A stretch of DNA of 40,584 bases from Clostridiaceae bacterium. GTDB taxonomy: Bacteria > Bacillota > Clostridia > Lachnospirales > Lachnospiraceae. Shown piece after piece: positions 8,167 through 20,223 of the stretch. Within the stretch, counting starts at the first letter, position 1. Each line of letters opens with the position of its first letter. The stretch is from positions 1-40,584 of the forward strand of contig QXXC01000035.1 in assembly GCA_009911305.1 (NCBI GenBank). Reading direction: 5' to 3'. The position numbers and the translations under genes are program-made. The notes under the pieces were generated by a model. It was not told where the DNA came from. It made no database searches and saw only the letters and a program-made list of their open reading frames with translations.

Positions 8167-8841
8167 ATGACTAAAACCAACTTAAAAACCCTGGCTTATA
8201 CTGCCATACGACATAAAATCATTACCTGCGAGTACGCGCCGGGAATTTTTTTGAACGAGGAACGTCTGACTGAAGAGCTGCACTTAAGCCGTACGCCTGT
8301 CCGTGACGCCTTAAGCCGGCTGGAGCAGGAGGGATTGATTGAGATACGGCCCAAACGCGGAATTATGGTGACTCCGCTGTCTGTCAATGATATCAATATG
8401 ATTTTCGAGATGAGGCTGCTCTATGAGCCCTATATTCTTCTGCATTACGGAGCCCTGCTTCCGGAGAAGCGGCTGACTGAGCTTCATGATATTTTTCTTC
8501 AGACAAAACCAGACAGCGAATATTTCCATAACAATGCTTACTTTTATGAACTGGATTCAGAATTTCACTTAATGATCGTGAATGCCTGTCCCAATACCTA
8601 TATCTGTCACAGCTACAGCCAGATATGGGCCCAGAATCAGCGTTTCCGCAATCTGACCGGTGATGTCTCTGCCAGGAGACTGGCCGCTACCTTTCAGGAG
8701 CACTTGGACATCACAGGCCCCTGTCTCCGGAAAAACTGGAAGGAGGCCGCTGATAAAATGGCATATCACCTTGAACAGTCGAAAAAATCCAGCTTTGACT
8801 ATGTGTTAAACAGCCCGGATCCGCCGGATATCCAGCTTTAG
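8167..8841 (+). CDS. GntR-family regulator, FadR/FCD subfamily
   Basis: Transcription factor, very likely the local repressor of the divergent sugar-acid operon. The winged helix is residues 5-70, with the recognition part EERLTEELHLSRTPVRDAL (31-49). The FCD effector domain follows, with its metal-site residues Asp130, His134, His179 and His201 all present. FCD regulators of hexuronate genes sense sugar acids, consistent with the neighbours. I start at the ATG at 8167 (224 aa), which has GAAAGGG before it. An upstream in-frame ATG at 8071 would lie in front of the promoter proposed here. The stop codon TAG begins a short repeat found elsewhere in the window. Confidence 0.88.
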   Translation: MTKTNLKTLAYTAIRHKIITCEYAPGIFLNEERLTEELHLSRTPVRDALSRLEQEGLIEIRPKRGIMVTPLSVNDINMIFEMRLLYEPYILLHYGALLPEKRLTELHDIFLQTKPDSEYFHNNAYFYELDSEFHLMIVNACPNTYICHSYSQIWAQNQRFRNLTGDVSARRLAATFQEHLDITGPCLRKNWKEAADKMAYHLEQSKKSSFDYVLNSPDPPDIQL

Positions 8842-8852
8842 AGCGTGTTTGA
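8839..8852 (+). repeat. Short repeat TAGAGCGTGTTTGA, copy 1
   Basis: Begins in the stop codon of the GntR gene. The same 14 bases occur inverted at 28411-28424, again starting in a stop codon, and AGAGCGTGTCTGA occurs at 9970-9982. Confidence 0.6.
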
Positions 8853-8904
8853 AAATGCTTTGGCAGGAAAACTCCGGCTGGATTTGGGTACGTCTGTATT
8901 ACAT

Positions 8905-8933
8905 GGACGGCCTGACTCCATAACAGGCTGTCC
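8905..8933 (+). other. Hairpin upstream of the TTG-start gene
   Basis: GGACGGCCTG (8905-8914) pairs with CAGGCTGTCC (8924-8933) with one G-U pair. No clear U-tract follows. It ends 17 bases before the ribosome site of the next gene, so it may be a leader structure or a weak terminator for the regulator gene. Confidence 0.45.
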
Positions 8934-8964
8934 GTGTTTACCATATAGTAAGGAGGTGCCCTAT

Positions 8965-9861
8965 TTGATTAATTTTAATATGTTTTCAGGCACAACCGGC
9001 GCTTATGCGAATATGATGAAGCTGCAGATGAAATGGAATTCAAAGCAGGAAGATAAATCATACACGCAGAAAACCGAAGAGGAAGATCCGATTTTAAGGC
9101 GTCTGAACGACATAAAAGAGCAGAATCAGAAAAGTTCCGGCAAGGAAGCGATCCTCAATAAACTAAGGGCGGGAAAAAAGCTCACTCAGGACGAGATGGA
9201 CTATCTTCAAAGAGAAGATCCGGCTGCGTATCAGAAGGCAAAGGAAATCCAGGATGCAAAAGCCGGCTATGAGCGTTCCCTGAAAAACTGCAAGACAAAG
9301 GAAGATGTGCAGCGCCTCAAATCACTGCATCTTGGCAGCACTATGGTAAAGGTAGGCGCCATTGCAAATGATCCGAACATTCCGGAAGGAAAGAAGATGG
9401 AGCTTCTTCTCCATGAAAACGCAAAACTCAACGCCGTTAACAAAGCAGAGAGGGCCTTTGTGCAAAGCAATGCGTACCACAGTCTTCCCACTGACGCGGA
9501 GGTAAAAGAAGCCATGAAACAGGAAATGGAAAAACTGGAAGAAAGTGTCCAGACTCCACAGGAAGAAAAAGCGCCGGCTGCGCCTGAGCTTCCCAAGGCT
9601 GAAGATACGAAAAAGCCGGAGGGGAACTCAGAAGAGACTGACATAACAGATTTCGTGGCCGCTGCCGCCATCGCCGGTTCCGCTCCTAAAGCCAAACCGG
9701 GGGAAGGAGCCGCCCCCCGTCCTCATACGGATCCAATAGCTGACATACATCCTGAGGAAGTACACTATGAATCCTATTCCAGAGGAAAAGCCACCTATCA
9801 GACAGTGGCTGCTCAGGAAACGACGGAATATAAAACACAGAAGATGAGTAAAAGAGCATAA
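8965..9861 (+). CDS. Hypothetical protein with acidic, proline-rich tail
   Basis: I do not recognise this family. I place the start at TTG 8965, because AAGGAGGTG ends six bases before it; an in-frame ATG at 8845 has no such site and is followed by poorly conserved-looking sequence. The 298-aa product has no signal peptide or membrane segment. Residues about 45-215 are charged and helix-rich, with segments such as LTQDEMDYLQREDPAAYQKA and repeated Lys/Glu patterns that suggest coiled coil. Residues about 215-298 are low complexity, rich in Glu, Ala, Pro and Lys. It is followed at once by a strong bidirectional terminator. The gene stands alone between the regulator and the fumarase genes. Confidence 0.75.
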   Translation: MINFNMFSGTTGAYANMMKLQMKWNSKQEDKSYTQKTEEEDPILRRLNDIKEQNQKSSGKEAILNKLRAGKKLTQDEMDYLQREDPAAYQKAKEIQDAKAGYERSLKNCKTKEDVQRLKSLHLGSTMVKVGAIANDPNIPEGKKMELLLHENAKLNAVNKAERAFVQSNAYHSLPTDAEVKEAMKQEMEKLEESVQTPQEEKAPAAPELPKAEDTKKPEGNSEETDITDFVAAAAIAGSAPKAKPGEGAAPRPHTDPIADIHPEEVHYESYSRGKATYQTVAAQETTEYKTQKMSKRA

Positions 9862-9872
9862 GAAGATAAGAT

Positions 9873-9917
9873 AAAAAGCTGCCTTTTGGGATATGAATTC
9901 CCAAAGACAGCTTTTTC
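9873..9917. terminator. Bidirectional intrinsic terminator
   Basis: AAAAAGCTG-(C)-CTTT-GGGA pairs with TCCC-AAAG-(A)-CAGCTTTTT around an ATATGAAT loop, giving a U-tract on both strands. It separates the plus-strand hypothetical gene from the minus-strand fumarase genes. Confidence 0.85.
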
Positions 9918-9969
9918 TATTGCGTTTATGGTATACGTGTGTGCAGGACATGAGGGGACCGCCAGCGCC

Positions 9970-9984
9970 AGAGCGTGTCTGAAA
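9970..9984 (+). repeat. Short repeat AGAGCGTGTCTGAAA, copy 2
   Basis: Differs by one base from the copies at 8839 and 28411. It lies between the terminator and the end of the fumarase beta gene. Confidence 0.5.
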
Positions 9985-10005
9985 CATCTTATAAAAGCAA
10001 TATCT

Positions 10006-10557
10006 TCACAACGTTCTGTATTCCTCCAGAGCCGTCTCATAAAGATTATTCCCCTCCGAATCGATCACTACAATCGCCGGAAATCCCTCCACTGTCAGCT
10101 TTCGTATCGCCTCCGTACCAAGATCCTCATAAGCGACGATCTCCGATTCGCGTATACATTTTGAAAGAAGCGCCCCTGCGCCTCCGATAGCCGCAAGGTA
10201 TACCGCTCCATTCCTCACAATCCCTTCCACGACTTGCGGACTCCGTTTTCCTTTCCCGATCATAGCGCCCATACCCATATCAAGCAGTGTTGGCGTATAT
10301 TTATCCATACGGCTGGCCGTAGTAGGGCCTGCGGATCCAATCGGACGCCCCTCCCGGGCAGGAGAGGGCCCCATATAATAAATCACGGTCCCTTCCATAT
10401 CGATGGGCAGCGTCTCCCCCTTTTCCAGCGCTTCGAGCATCCGCTTGTGCGCCGCATCGCGCGCCGTATAGATCGTTCCGTCAATATATACAAAATCCCC
10501 TGCCCTTAAGCTTCTTGCCGCCTCTTTTTCAATCGGCGCATTGATTCTTTTTTCCAT
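10006..10557 (-). CDS. Class I fumarate hydratase, beta subunit (FumA C-terminal/TtdB family)
   Basis: Beta subunit of an iron-sulfur hydro-lyase that interconverts fumarate and malate; L-tartrate dehydratase is the other possibility within the family. The 183-aa protein has the swivelling-domain motifs ARDAAHKR (32-39), YMGPSPAREGRPIGSAGPTT (61-80) and SRMDKYTP (82-89). A GAGAGGA site precedes the ATG. It follows the alpha gene by 68 bases and is the last gene of the minus-strand cluster, ahead of the bidirectional terminator. Confidence 0.9.
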   Translation of the reverse strand: MEKRINAPIEKEAARSLRAGDFVYIDGTIYTARDAAHKRMLEALEKGETLPIDMEGTVIYYMGPSPAREGRPIGSAGPTTASRMDKYTPTLLDMGMGAMIGKGKRSPQVVEGIVRNGAVYLAAIGGAGALLSKCIRESEIVAYEDLGTEAIRKLTVEGFPAIVVIDSEGNNLYETALEEYRTL

Positions 10558-10625
10558 CTTTTCCTCTCACCCACCTGTTATAAATCTCCGGAAGCAAAGC
10601 ATCACACGGAATCATCTGCACGCAT

Positions 10626-11468
10626 CTAAATAACTCTGTGCACATGCCTGTTCACATGACAGCAAATATTAACTGCCACAGGCAGCCCTGCAATATGCGT
10701 CGGATACGTCTCGATATTGACCGCCATCGCCGTCGTCACGCCTCCCAGCCCTCCGGGGCCGATTCCCAGGCGGTTGATCGTCTGAAGCATTTCCTCCTCC
10801 AGATCCCGGACATACCCCTCCTGGCGCTCTTCCTTAAGGTTTCTCGTAAGGGCGTGTTTGGCCATCAGGGCGCATTTTTCAAACGTACCCCCGATACCGA
10901 CGCCCACAACCATGGGAGGGCACGCATTAGGCCCCGCCTCCCGGACGGCTGTCAGGATCGCTTCTTTTACGCCCTCCATCCCGTCCGCAGGCTTGAGCAT
11001 AAAGATCCGGCTCATATTTTCACTTCCAAAGCCCTTGGGAGCCACGGTTATATCCACCCTGTCCCCTTCTGTGATCTCATAGTGGATGACAGCCGGCGTG
11101 TTATCCTTTGTATTTTCCCGGTAAATCGGATCCTTTACCACAGATTTGCGCAGAAAGCCTTCCGTGTAGCCCTCGCGCACGCCCTGATGGATTGCCTCAG
11201 CCAGAGAACCGCCCTCGATATGTACCTCCTGGCCCACTTTGATAAAGATGACGGCCATGCCTGTATCCTGGCAGATTGGTATCATATCATTTGCCGCTAT
11301 CTCCAGATTTTCTTCAAGCTGTCTTAAAATCTGGCGGCCCAGCGGCGAAGCTTCCGTCTGCGCTGATTTCTTAAATACCTCCTGCATATCATCAGAAAGG
11401 TAGTGATTCGCTTCGATACACATTTCCTTAATGTGCCTTGTAATCTCTTTTGTCTCTATTGTTCTCAT
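10626..11468 (-). CDS. Class I fumarate hydratase, alpha subunit (FumA N-terminal/TtdA family)
   Basis: Catalytic subunit of the two-part oxygen-sensitive [4Fe-4S] fumarase. Cluster-ligand candidates are Cys66 in PICQDTG, Cys183 in NACPP and Cys269/Cys270 in NICCHVNRH. The segment [11 protein letters not shown] (189-199) is characteristic. The 280 aa are the usual length. Its ATG overlaps the gyrA stop as ATGA, so it is probably made from the gyrase transcript, an unexpected partner. An oxygen-labile fumarase fits a strict anaerobe. Tartrate dehydratase cannot be excluded from sequence alone. Confidence 0.9.
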   Translation of the reverse strand: MRTIETKEITRHIKEMCIEANHYLSDDMQEVFKKSAQTEASPLGRQILRQLEENLEIAANDMIPICQDTGMAVIFIKVGQEVHIEGGSLAEAIHQGVREGYTEGFLRKSVVKDPIYRENTKDNTPAVIHYEITEGDRVDITVAPKGFGSENMSRIFMLKPADGMEGVKEAILTAVREAGPNACPPMVVGVGIGGTFEKCALMAKHALTRNLKEERQEGYVRDLEEEMLQTINRLGIGPGGLGGVTTAMAVNIETYPTHIAGLPVAVNICCHVNRHVHRVI

Positions 11469-13966
11469 ACGGGACTGACCTCTTCTTCCGCTTCTTCCGC
11501 AAGCTCATCCTTCTGGTTATCGCTTTCTCTCACCTTTGCAATGCTGGCGACCGCTATGCCGGATTCGGAATCAATGCTCATGAGCTTGACGCCGGATGTA
11601 TTGCGGCCGATGATGGAGATATCGTTGACCGCCATCTTGATGATGATCCCTTCGTTCGTGATCAGCATGATTTCACGGTTATGATCCACCAGCTTGGCGC
11701 CTACCAGAGGGCCTGTCTTGTCGATGATCTTATAGCAGCGGATCCCTTTGCCGCCGCGGTTCTGGACCGTAAATTCCTCGATGGGCGTCCGTTTTCCGTA
11801 GCCGAGCTCCGATACGACTAAAAGAGATTCTCCCTGGCTTGTCATCTGCATGCCGATCACCTCGTCGTCCGGCTCAAATTTCATGCCGATCACGCCCATG
11901 GAGACGCGGCCCGTGATCCGCACATCGGTTTCTTTGAAGCGGATGCACATGCCCTTTCTGGTGACAAGGAAGATTTCCTCTGTGTCGTCCGTGGTTTTTA
12001 CTTCGATCAGCTCGTCATTTTCCCGGAGCACAATGGCCTGAAGGCCGTTTTTCCTTACATTCTCGTATTCCCGCAGGGAGGTTTTTTTGACCATGCCGCA
12101 TTTTGTGGCCATGAACAGGAATTTATCGTTGTCAAATTCCTTCATGGTGATAATCGCGGTGATCTTTTCTCCGGGCATGAGCTGGAGGAGATTGACGATC
12201 GCCGTCCCCCTCGCGGTCCGTCCCGCCTCTGGAATCTCGTAGCCCTTTAGACGGTACACGCGGCCGGTGTTGGTAAAGAACATCACATAATGATGGGTGG
12301 TCGTCATCAGGAGATCCTCGATGTAATCCTCCTCGATGGTCTGCATGCCCTTGATGCCCTTGCCGCCGCGGTTCTGGCTCTTGAAATTGTCGCTTGACAT
12401 CCGCTTGATATAGCCGAAGTTCGTCATGGCCACCACGATATCCTCGTCCGGGATCAGATCCTCGGCGGACATATCGTATTCATCAAAGCCGATGCCGGTT
12501 CTCCTGTCGTCCCCGTATTTATCGGAGATGAGCATGATCTCCTCGCGGATCACGCCGAGAAGCTTTTTCTCATCTGCCAGGATGGCCTTTAATTCCGCAA
12601 TCTTTTCCTGTAATTCCTTATATTCCTTTTCCAGCTTCTCCCGTTCCAGACCGGTGAGCGCTCTCAGACGCATATCCACGATCGCCTGGGCCTGTGCGTC
12701 CGTAAGAGCAAACCGCTCCATCAACTGCGTCTTGGCAGCCGCTACATTGGCGGATCCGCGGATAATACGGATCACCTCGTCGATGTGATCCAGGGCCTTC
12801 AGGAGTCCCTCCAGGATATGGGCGCGTTCCTCGGCCTTGTTTAAATCGTATCGGATCCTTCTGGTAACGACGTCTTCCTGATGCTTTAAGTAATATTCCA
12901 GCATCTGCTGGAGGTTCAAAACCCTTGGCTGGTTATTGACCAGGGCCAGCATAATCACACCGAATGTGTCCTGGAGCTGCGTGTGCTTTAAGAGGCGGTT
13001 CATGATGACATTGGCATTGACATCGCGTCGCAGCTCAATGCAGATCCGCATGCCCTCACGGTTCGATTCATCGCGCAGATCCGTGATCCCATCCACTTTT
13101 TTGTCCTTGACCAGCTCCGCGATCTTTTCGATCAGACGCGCTTTGTTGACCAGGTAGGGGAGCTCTGTCACTAAGATACGGCTTTTTCCATTGGCCAGAG
13201 TCTCGATATTATACACGGCGCGCACGCGGATCTTGCCGCGCCCGGTGCGGTAGGCCTCTTCGATCCCGGCCCTTCCGAGAATCGTCGCGCCGGTCGGGAA
13301 ATCCGGGCCCTTTACGATCTCCATCAGCTCCTCGATTGAGGTCGGGCGATCCTCCTCGATGCGGTTGTCGATGAGCTTGACAACGGCCTGTACGACCTCT
13401 CTTAAGTTGTGCGGCGGAATATTGGTCGCCATGCCGACCGCGATGCCCGTAGCGCCGTTTACCAGCAGGTTCGGATAGCGGGAGGGCAGTACAGTGGGCT
13501 CCTTTTCCGTCTCATCAAAGTTCGGCATGAAGTCAACGGTGTCTTTATTGATATCAGCCAGCATCTCCATGGAAATCTTGCTCAGCCTGGCCTCTGTATA
13601 ACGCATGGCGGCCGCGCCGTCGCCGTCCACGGAGCCGAAATTGCCGTGACCGTCCACTAAGGGATAGCGGGTGGCCCACTTCTGGGCCATATTGACCAAT
13701 GCCCCATAGATCGAGCTGTCTCCATGGGGATGATATTTACCCATGGTATCGCCGACGATACGGGCCGATTTGCGGTGCGGCTTGTCCGGGCCGTTGTTCA
13801 GCTCGATCATGGAGTACAGCACCCTGCGCTGCACGGGCTTTAAGCCGTCCCGCACATCGGGAAGCGCCCGGGCGGCAATGACGCTCATGGCATAGTCGAT
13901 ATAAGACTTTTCCATCGTCTTTTTCAAATCTATGTCGTGAATTTTGTCAAATACATTTGGTTCCAT
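11465..13966 (-). CDS. gyrA: DNA gyrase subunit A
   Basis: Breakage-reunion subunit of the type II topoisomerase that introduces negative supercoils. Catalytic Tyr123 is in [10 protein letters not shown]. The quinolone-pocket region [15 protein letters not shown] is at 77-91. The C-terminal beta-pinwheel carries QNRGGKGI twice, matching the GyrA box. The 833 aa are normal and the tail is acidic. Ser84 aligns with E. coli Ser83, while Gly88 aligns with E. coli Asp87. It lies nine bases after gyrB and overlaps the fumarase alpha start by four bases. Confidence 0.97.
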   Translation of the reverse strand: MEPNVFDKIHDIDLKKTMEKSYIDYAMSVIAARALPDVRDGLKPVQRRVLYSMIELNNGPDKPHRKSARIVGDTMGKYHPHGDSSIYGALVNMAQKWATRYPLVDGHGNFGSVDGDGAAAMRYTEARLSKISMEMLADINKDTVDFMPNFDETEKEPTVLPSRYPNLLVNGATGIAVGMATNIPPHNLREVVQAVVKLIDNRIEEDRPTSIEELMEIVKGPDFPTGATILGRAGIEEAYRTGRGKIRVRAVYNIETLANGKSRILVTELPYLVNKARLIEKIAELVKDKKVDGITDLRDESNREGMRICIELRRDVNANVIMNRLLKHTQLQDTFGVIMLALVNNQPRVLNLQQMLEYYLKHQEDVVTRRIRYDLNKAEERAHILEGLLKALDHIDEVIRIIRGSANVAAAKTQLMERFALTDAQAQAIVDMRLRALTGLEREKLEKEYKELQEKIAELKAILADEKKLLGVIREEIMLISDKYGDDRRTGIGFDEYDMSAEDLIPDEDIVVAMTNFGYIKRMSSDNFKSQNRGGKGIKGMQTIEEDYIEDLLMTTTHHYVMFFTNTGRVYRLKGYEIPEAGRTARGTAIVNLLQLMPGEKITAIITMKEFDNDKFLFMATKCGMVKKTSLREYENVRKNGLQAIVLRENDELIEVKTTDDTEEIFLVTRKGMCIRFKETDVRITGRVSMGVIGMKFEPDDEVIGMQMTSQGESLLVVSELGYGKRTPIEEFTVQNRGGKGIRCYKIIDKTGPLVGAKLVDHNREIMLITNEGIIIKMAVNDISIIGRNTSGVKLMSIDSESGIAVASIAKVRESDNQKDELAEEAEEEVSPV

Positions 13967-13975
13967 ATTTTCTCC

Positions 13976-16991
<3,016 letters not shown>

Positions 16992-17003
16992 GGGAGGCGT
17001 CCT

Positions 17004-17213
17004 TTATCTGATAATTTTAACCGTCTGGCCGTTATAGCACAGCTCGTCCCCGTCAAAGAGCTTTTTTCCCCTCTGGCACGCTGTCTCTCCGTTGACCTTT
17101 ACAAGGCCGTCCAAAATGACGGCCTTTGCCTGCGCGCCGCTGTCCACTAAGCCGGCGGCCTTTAAAGCCTGGCCCAGCTTAATGAATTCGTCTCTTAATT
17201 TGATCGTTTCCAT
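17004..17213 (-). CDS. yaaA: S4-domain RNA-binding protein YaaA
   Basis: Small S4 RNA-binding protein conserved between dnaN and recF in Firmicutes, thought to act on ribosomes or rRNA. The 69-aa product is almost entirely the S4 fold, with FIKLGQALKAAGLVDSGAQA and the VKVNGE turn. I use the ATG at 17213, which has GGGAG five bases upstream, rather than an ATG four codons earlier that lacks a site. Confidence 0.9.
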   Translation of the reverse strand: METIKLRDEFIKLGQALKAAGLVDSGAQAKAVILDGLVKVNGETACQRGKKLFDGDELCYNGQTVKIIR

Positions 17214-17241
17214 GATTTCTCCCATTCTGTTCTGGCAGGCA

Positions 17242-18360
17242 TTATATGGATGCCGCGTTAAAATTCACCGGAAGGATCAGATACGTATAATTCTCCTCGT
17301 CATCCCGGATAAAGCAGGGGGATTTGGGGTTCATCATATAGAGTGAAACTTCCTCGTCGTCTATAATACGAAGCGCATCGATCAAAAACTTCGGATTAAA
17401 GCCAATCATTAGGTCTTTTCCGAATTTTGTGATCCCTATCTCTGCGTTCATGGTGCCGAAGGTGGAATTCATCTTCAGGGCCATGCCTTCCTCTGAGATC
17501 TGTATGATGATCGGTTTTTTATCATTTTCCCGTACCAGTATGCTCGCGCGCTCGATAGCGTCAAGAAAGGAGCGCTTATTGACCACTACTTTGGTCTCAT
17601 AGTCGCTGGACAGCATCTGGCTGATCCGGAAATATTCCCCTTCGATCAGACGCGACACGACCACCGTATCGTCGAACTCAAACATGACGTGGTTCTCGGT
17701 AAAGAACATCAGCACCTCGGATTCACTGTCCCCTGAGAGGATCTTGCTGATTTCACTGAGAGTTTTGCCAGGAATAATAACTTTTATATCATTATAGTGA
17801 TCTTTCAGGATCACTTTGCGGATGGACATGCGGTGCCCGTCCAGGGAGACGAGCTTTAACTCATTGTCATGTACCTCCGCCAGCTCGCCGGTCATCATCT
17901 TATTGCTGTCATTCGGAGAGATGGAAAATATCGTCTGCCGGATCACTTCTTTGAGGGTAAATTGGGAGAGGCAGATATAGTTGTCCCTCTCAATATGGGG
18001 AATATAGGAAAATTCTTCGCCGTCCTTTCCCTGAATCCGGAATACGGATTTCTCACATGTGATGACCGTGTTAAGCGACTCGTCAGACTCGATGGTGATC
18101 TGGGAATCCTCGCTTGAGAGCTTACGAATGATATCAGAAAAAAGCTTTGCGTCGAGTGCGATCTTTCCGTGCTCCAAGATACTTCCGTCTACCTTTGTCT
18201 CGATCCCCAGCTCCGTATCATTGCCGGTCAGGCGGATCTCGTCCGACGCGGCATCGATCAGGATGCAGTCCAGAATCGGCATCGTCGTTTTTGACGGAAC
18301 CGCCTTCAGAACGATATTGATACCATTCAGTAAATTATCCTTTTCAAATGAAAGCTTCAT
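17242..18360 (-). CDS. dnaN: DNA polymerase III sliding clamp (beta subunit)
   Basis: Ring-shaped processivity clamp that holds polymerase III and many other clamp-binding proteins on DNA. The 372 aa show the three-domain layout, starting MKLSFEKDNLLNGINIVLKAV and ending with the clamp C-terminus segment YLILPVNF. The AAGGAG site lies about a dozen bases before the ATG. It follows dnaA with a 257-base spacer that contains further DnaA boxes. A protein in the accessory region (37077-38282) ends with a motif that would bind this clamp. Confidence 0.97.
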   Translation of the reverse strand: MKLSFEKDNLLNGINIVLKAVPSKTTMPILDCILIDAASDEIRLTGNDTELGIETKVDGSILEHGKIALDAKLFSDIIRKLSSEDSQITIESDESLNTVITCEKSVFRIQGKDGEEFSYIPHIERDNYICLSQFTLKEVIRQTIFSISPNDSNKMMTGELAEVHDNELKLVSLDGHRMSIRKVILKDHYNDIKVIIPGKTLSEISKILSGDSESEVLMFFTENHVMFEFDDTVVVSRLIEGEYFRISQMLSSDYETKVVVNKRSFLDAIERASILVRENDKKPIIIQISEEGMALKMNSTFGTMNAEIGITKFGKDLMIGFNPKFLIDALRIIDDEEVSLYMMNPKSPCFIRDDEENYTYLILPVNFNAASI

Positions 18361-18617
18361 AATTGTTGATAACTCCTTTGCTCAAAAACAATGTGAAGGG
18401 AAAGAAATATATAAATACATTTCGTAGCAATCGTAGTAGGGGCTGTGGATTGGTGAATAAGTCTTCAAACCGCTGGAAATAACAGGCTTGTCTGTGTAGA
18501 AATACCTGTGTAAAAGCGGTCCGGGACTTAAGAATAACTTGAGGATTATCCACAAGCTGAGAAACAACATAAGGTCCCACCTGGTTATCCACAAATTTTA
18601 ACCCGGTTATCCACCGA
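18361..18617. promoter_or_regulatory. dnaA-dnaN spacer with DnaA boxes
   Basis: This 257-base gap holds perfect TTATCCACA boxes at 18546-18554 and 18585-18593 and a near match TTATCCACC at 18607-18615. TGTGGATTA at 18622-18630 lies just inside the end of dnaA. With the boxes upstream of dnaA this makes a bipartite origin flanking dnaA, as in Bacillus subtilis. I could not assign the dnaN promoter. Confidence 0.75.
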
Positions 18618-19988
18618 TTATTGTGGATTAATCTTCTTTTTCAAAATCTCTATCGTATTGCGCAGGGATTCGTTCTTACCCATGTCCGCAAGGATCTTAT
18701 CGTGGCCATGTATAATCGTCGTGTGATCCCTCCCGCCCAGATATTTGCCAATCGTCTGGAGCGGAGTGTCTGTCATGGTGCGGCATAAATACATCGCGAT
18801 CTGGCGCGGGAAGACGACATCCTTGGTTCTCTTCTGGGAAGCGATATCCAGAGGCGTGATGCCAAAATGATCGGAAACGACCTGGATAATCAGCTCCGGC
18901 GTCACTTCCCTGACACCGCCCGGAGAGATGAGATCCTTTAAGGCCTCTTCTGCGAGCTCGATGGTGATATCCGTCTTGTCCAGCTTGGAGAGAGCTACGA
19001 TCTTGGTGAGCGCGCCCTCAAGCTCACGGATATTGGATTTGATGTTGGTGGCAATATATTTAATGACTTCATTGTCAATATTATACCCTTCAAGCTCCTC
19101 CTTTTTGCGCAGGATGGCCATGCGCGTCTCATAATCAGGAGACTGGATATCCACGGTAAGGCCCCATTCAAAACGGGAGCGCAGCCGCTCTTCCAGCGTT
19201 TCAATCTCTTTGGGAGGCTTATCTGAGGAGATAATGATCTGTTTTTTCGCCTCATAAAGAGAGTTGAAGGTATGGAAAAATTCTTCCTGCGTGCTTTCCT
19301 TTCCTATAATGAACTGGATATCATCGATCAGAAGGACATCGTTGTTCCGGTACTTTTCCCTGAATTCCGTGGTGGAAATATTATTTTTATTGCGGATCGC
19401 ATCGATCAGTTCGTTGGTAAACTTCTCGCTGGTCACATAGAGAACCTTGGCCTTCTGGTTATTTTTCAGTACAAAATGGCCGATCGAATGCATCAGGTGT
19501 GTTTTTCCAAGTCCCACGCCGCCGTAAATAAAAAGAGGATTGTAGATCTCGCCCGGCGATTCCGCCACGGCTAAGGAAGCGGCATGCGCCAGGTTATTAT
19601 TTGCGCCCACGACAAAGGAGTCAAAGGTGTAGCGGGGATTTAAATTCGCATCCTGGATGAGCTGGCGGTTCGTCTCCGGCTGGCGGCCGGCCGCTTTCTT
19701 TTTATCAGCCGGCTGCGCGGTTTCACCCGCCTGCTCAAGCGTCACAAATTCCAGCTCGCACTCGATCCCGGTCAGCTCTTCGATTGTGATCTGCAGAAGA
19801 AATCCGTATTTTTTCTTGATGTAGCCGAGAAAATGGACATCCGGCACCAGGATCTGCAGGGCGCCTCCTTTCATGGCCCAGGGCTGCGTCGGAAGCAGCC
19901 AGGTTTTGAATGAGACATCGGTCAGCTCGTGTTCTTCTTTGATATGCAAAAGGATGTCTTCCCATTTGCTCTTGATTTTTTCTAACAT
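18618..19988 (-). CDS. dnaA: Chromosomal replication initiator DnaA
   Basis: AAA+ ATPase that binds DnaA boxes and melts the origin. Domain I is residues 1-85, a variable linker with Lys/Ala/Gln follows (86-112), the Walker A is GGVGLGKTH (156-164), the Walker B LLIDDIQF (219-226), and the domain IV signature DHTTIIHG is at 421-428. The 456-aa length is normal. I start at the ATG at 19988, which has AGGAG upstream and gives the family N-terminus; the open frame extends 25 codons more into the leader. Transcription runs from the promoter at 20162-20190 through a long leader with a terminator-like hairpin. Confidence 0.97.
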   Translation of the reverse strand: MLEKIKSKWEDILLHIKEEHELTDVSFKTWLLPTQPWAMKGGALQILVPDVHFLGYIKKKYGFLLQITIEELTGIECELEFVTLEQAGETAQPADKKKAAGRQPETNRQLIQDANLNPRYTFDSFVVGANNNLAHAASLAVAESPGEIYNPLFIYGGVGLGKTHLMHSIGHFVLKNNQKAKVLYVTSEKFTNELIDAIRNKNNISTTEFREKYRNNDVLLIDDIQFIIGKESTQEEFFHTFNSLYEAKKQIIISSDKPPKEIETLEERLRSRFEWGLTVDIQSPDYETRMAILRKKEELEGYNIDNEVIKYIATNIKSNIRELEGALTKIVALSKLDKTDITIELAEEALKDLISPGGVREVTPELIIQVVSDHFGITPLDIASQKRTKDVVFPRQIAMYLCRTMTDTPLQTIGKYLGGRDHTTIIHGHDKILADMGKNESLRNTIEILKKKINPQ

Positions 19989-20005
19989 AGTAGTAAGTCT
20001 CCTGA

Positions 20006-20030
20006 TAAAAAGAATCCTGCTATGCAGGAT
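20006..20030 (-). terminator. Terminator-like hairpin in the dnaA leader
   Basis: On the minus strand ATCCTGC-ATA-GCAGGAT is followed directly by TCTTTTT. It ends about 18 bases before the dnaA ATG and just before its ribosome site, so it could attenuate dnaA transcription. The stem is only seven base pairs, so it may be weak. Confidence 0.5.
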
Positions 20031-20127
20031 GTTCGCCTGCGGCGGGCGGTATGTGCGCGGCATGAAGCTTTTCCTCCGCAGTTTAGTCCTGCCCCGGAGG
20101 GATTTTTTGTATCATGGGAATGTAAAC

Positions 20128-20149
20128 GGGTAAAATTGCAAATTTACCC
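20128..20149 (-). other. Hairpin at the 5' end of the dnaA transcript
   Basis: GGGTAAA and TTTACCC pair within about ten bases of the predicted transcription start. A 5'-end stem often stabilises a messenger; no specific function can be read. Confidence 0.5.
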
Positions 20150-20161
20150 AATCTAGTATTT

Positions 20162-20190
20162 ATTGTACATGAAATGGATCGATTTTTCAA
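20162..20190 (-). promoter_or_regulatory. dnaA promoter
   Basis: Minus-strand TTGAAA (20185-20190), 17 bases, TACAAT (20162-20167). A DnaA box (20209-20217) sits about 20 bases upstream of the -35 box, consistent with autoregulation by DnaA. Confidence 0.7.
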
Positions 20191-20223
20191 TTAAAAGATG
20201 AAAAAGATTGTGGATAAGTTTGT

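Noticed and set aside
10638..11327. Long plus-strand open frame opposite the fumarase alpha gene
   Set aside because: It has no ribosome site and no recognisable motif, while the minus strand carries a clear fumarase with conserved cysteines.
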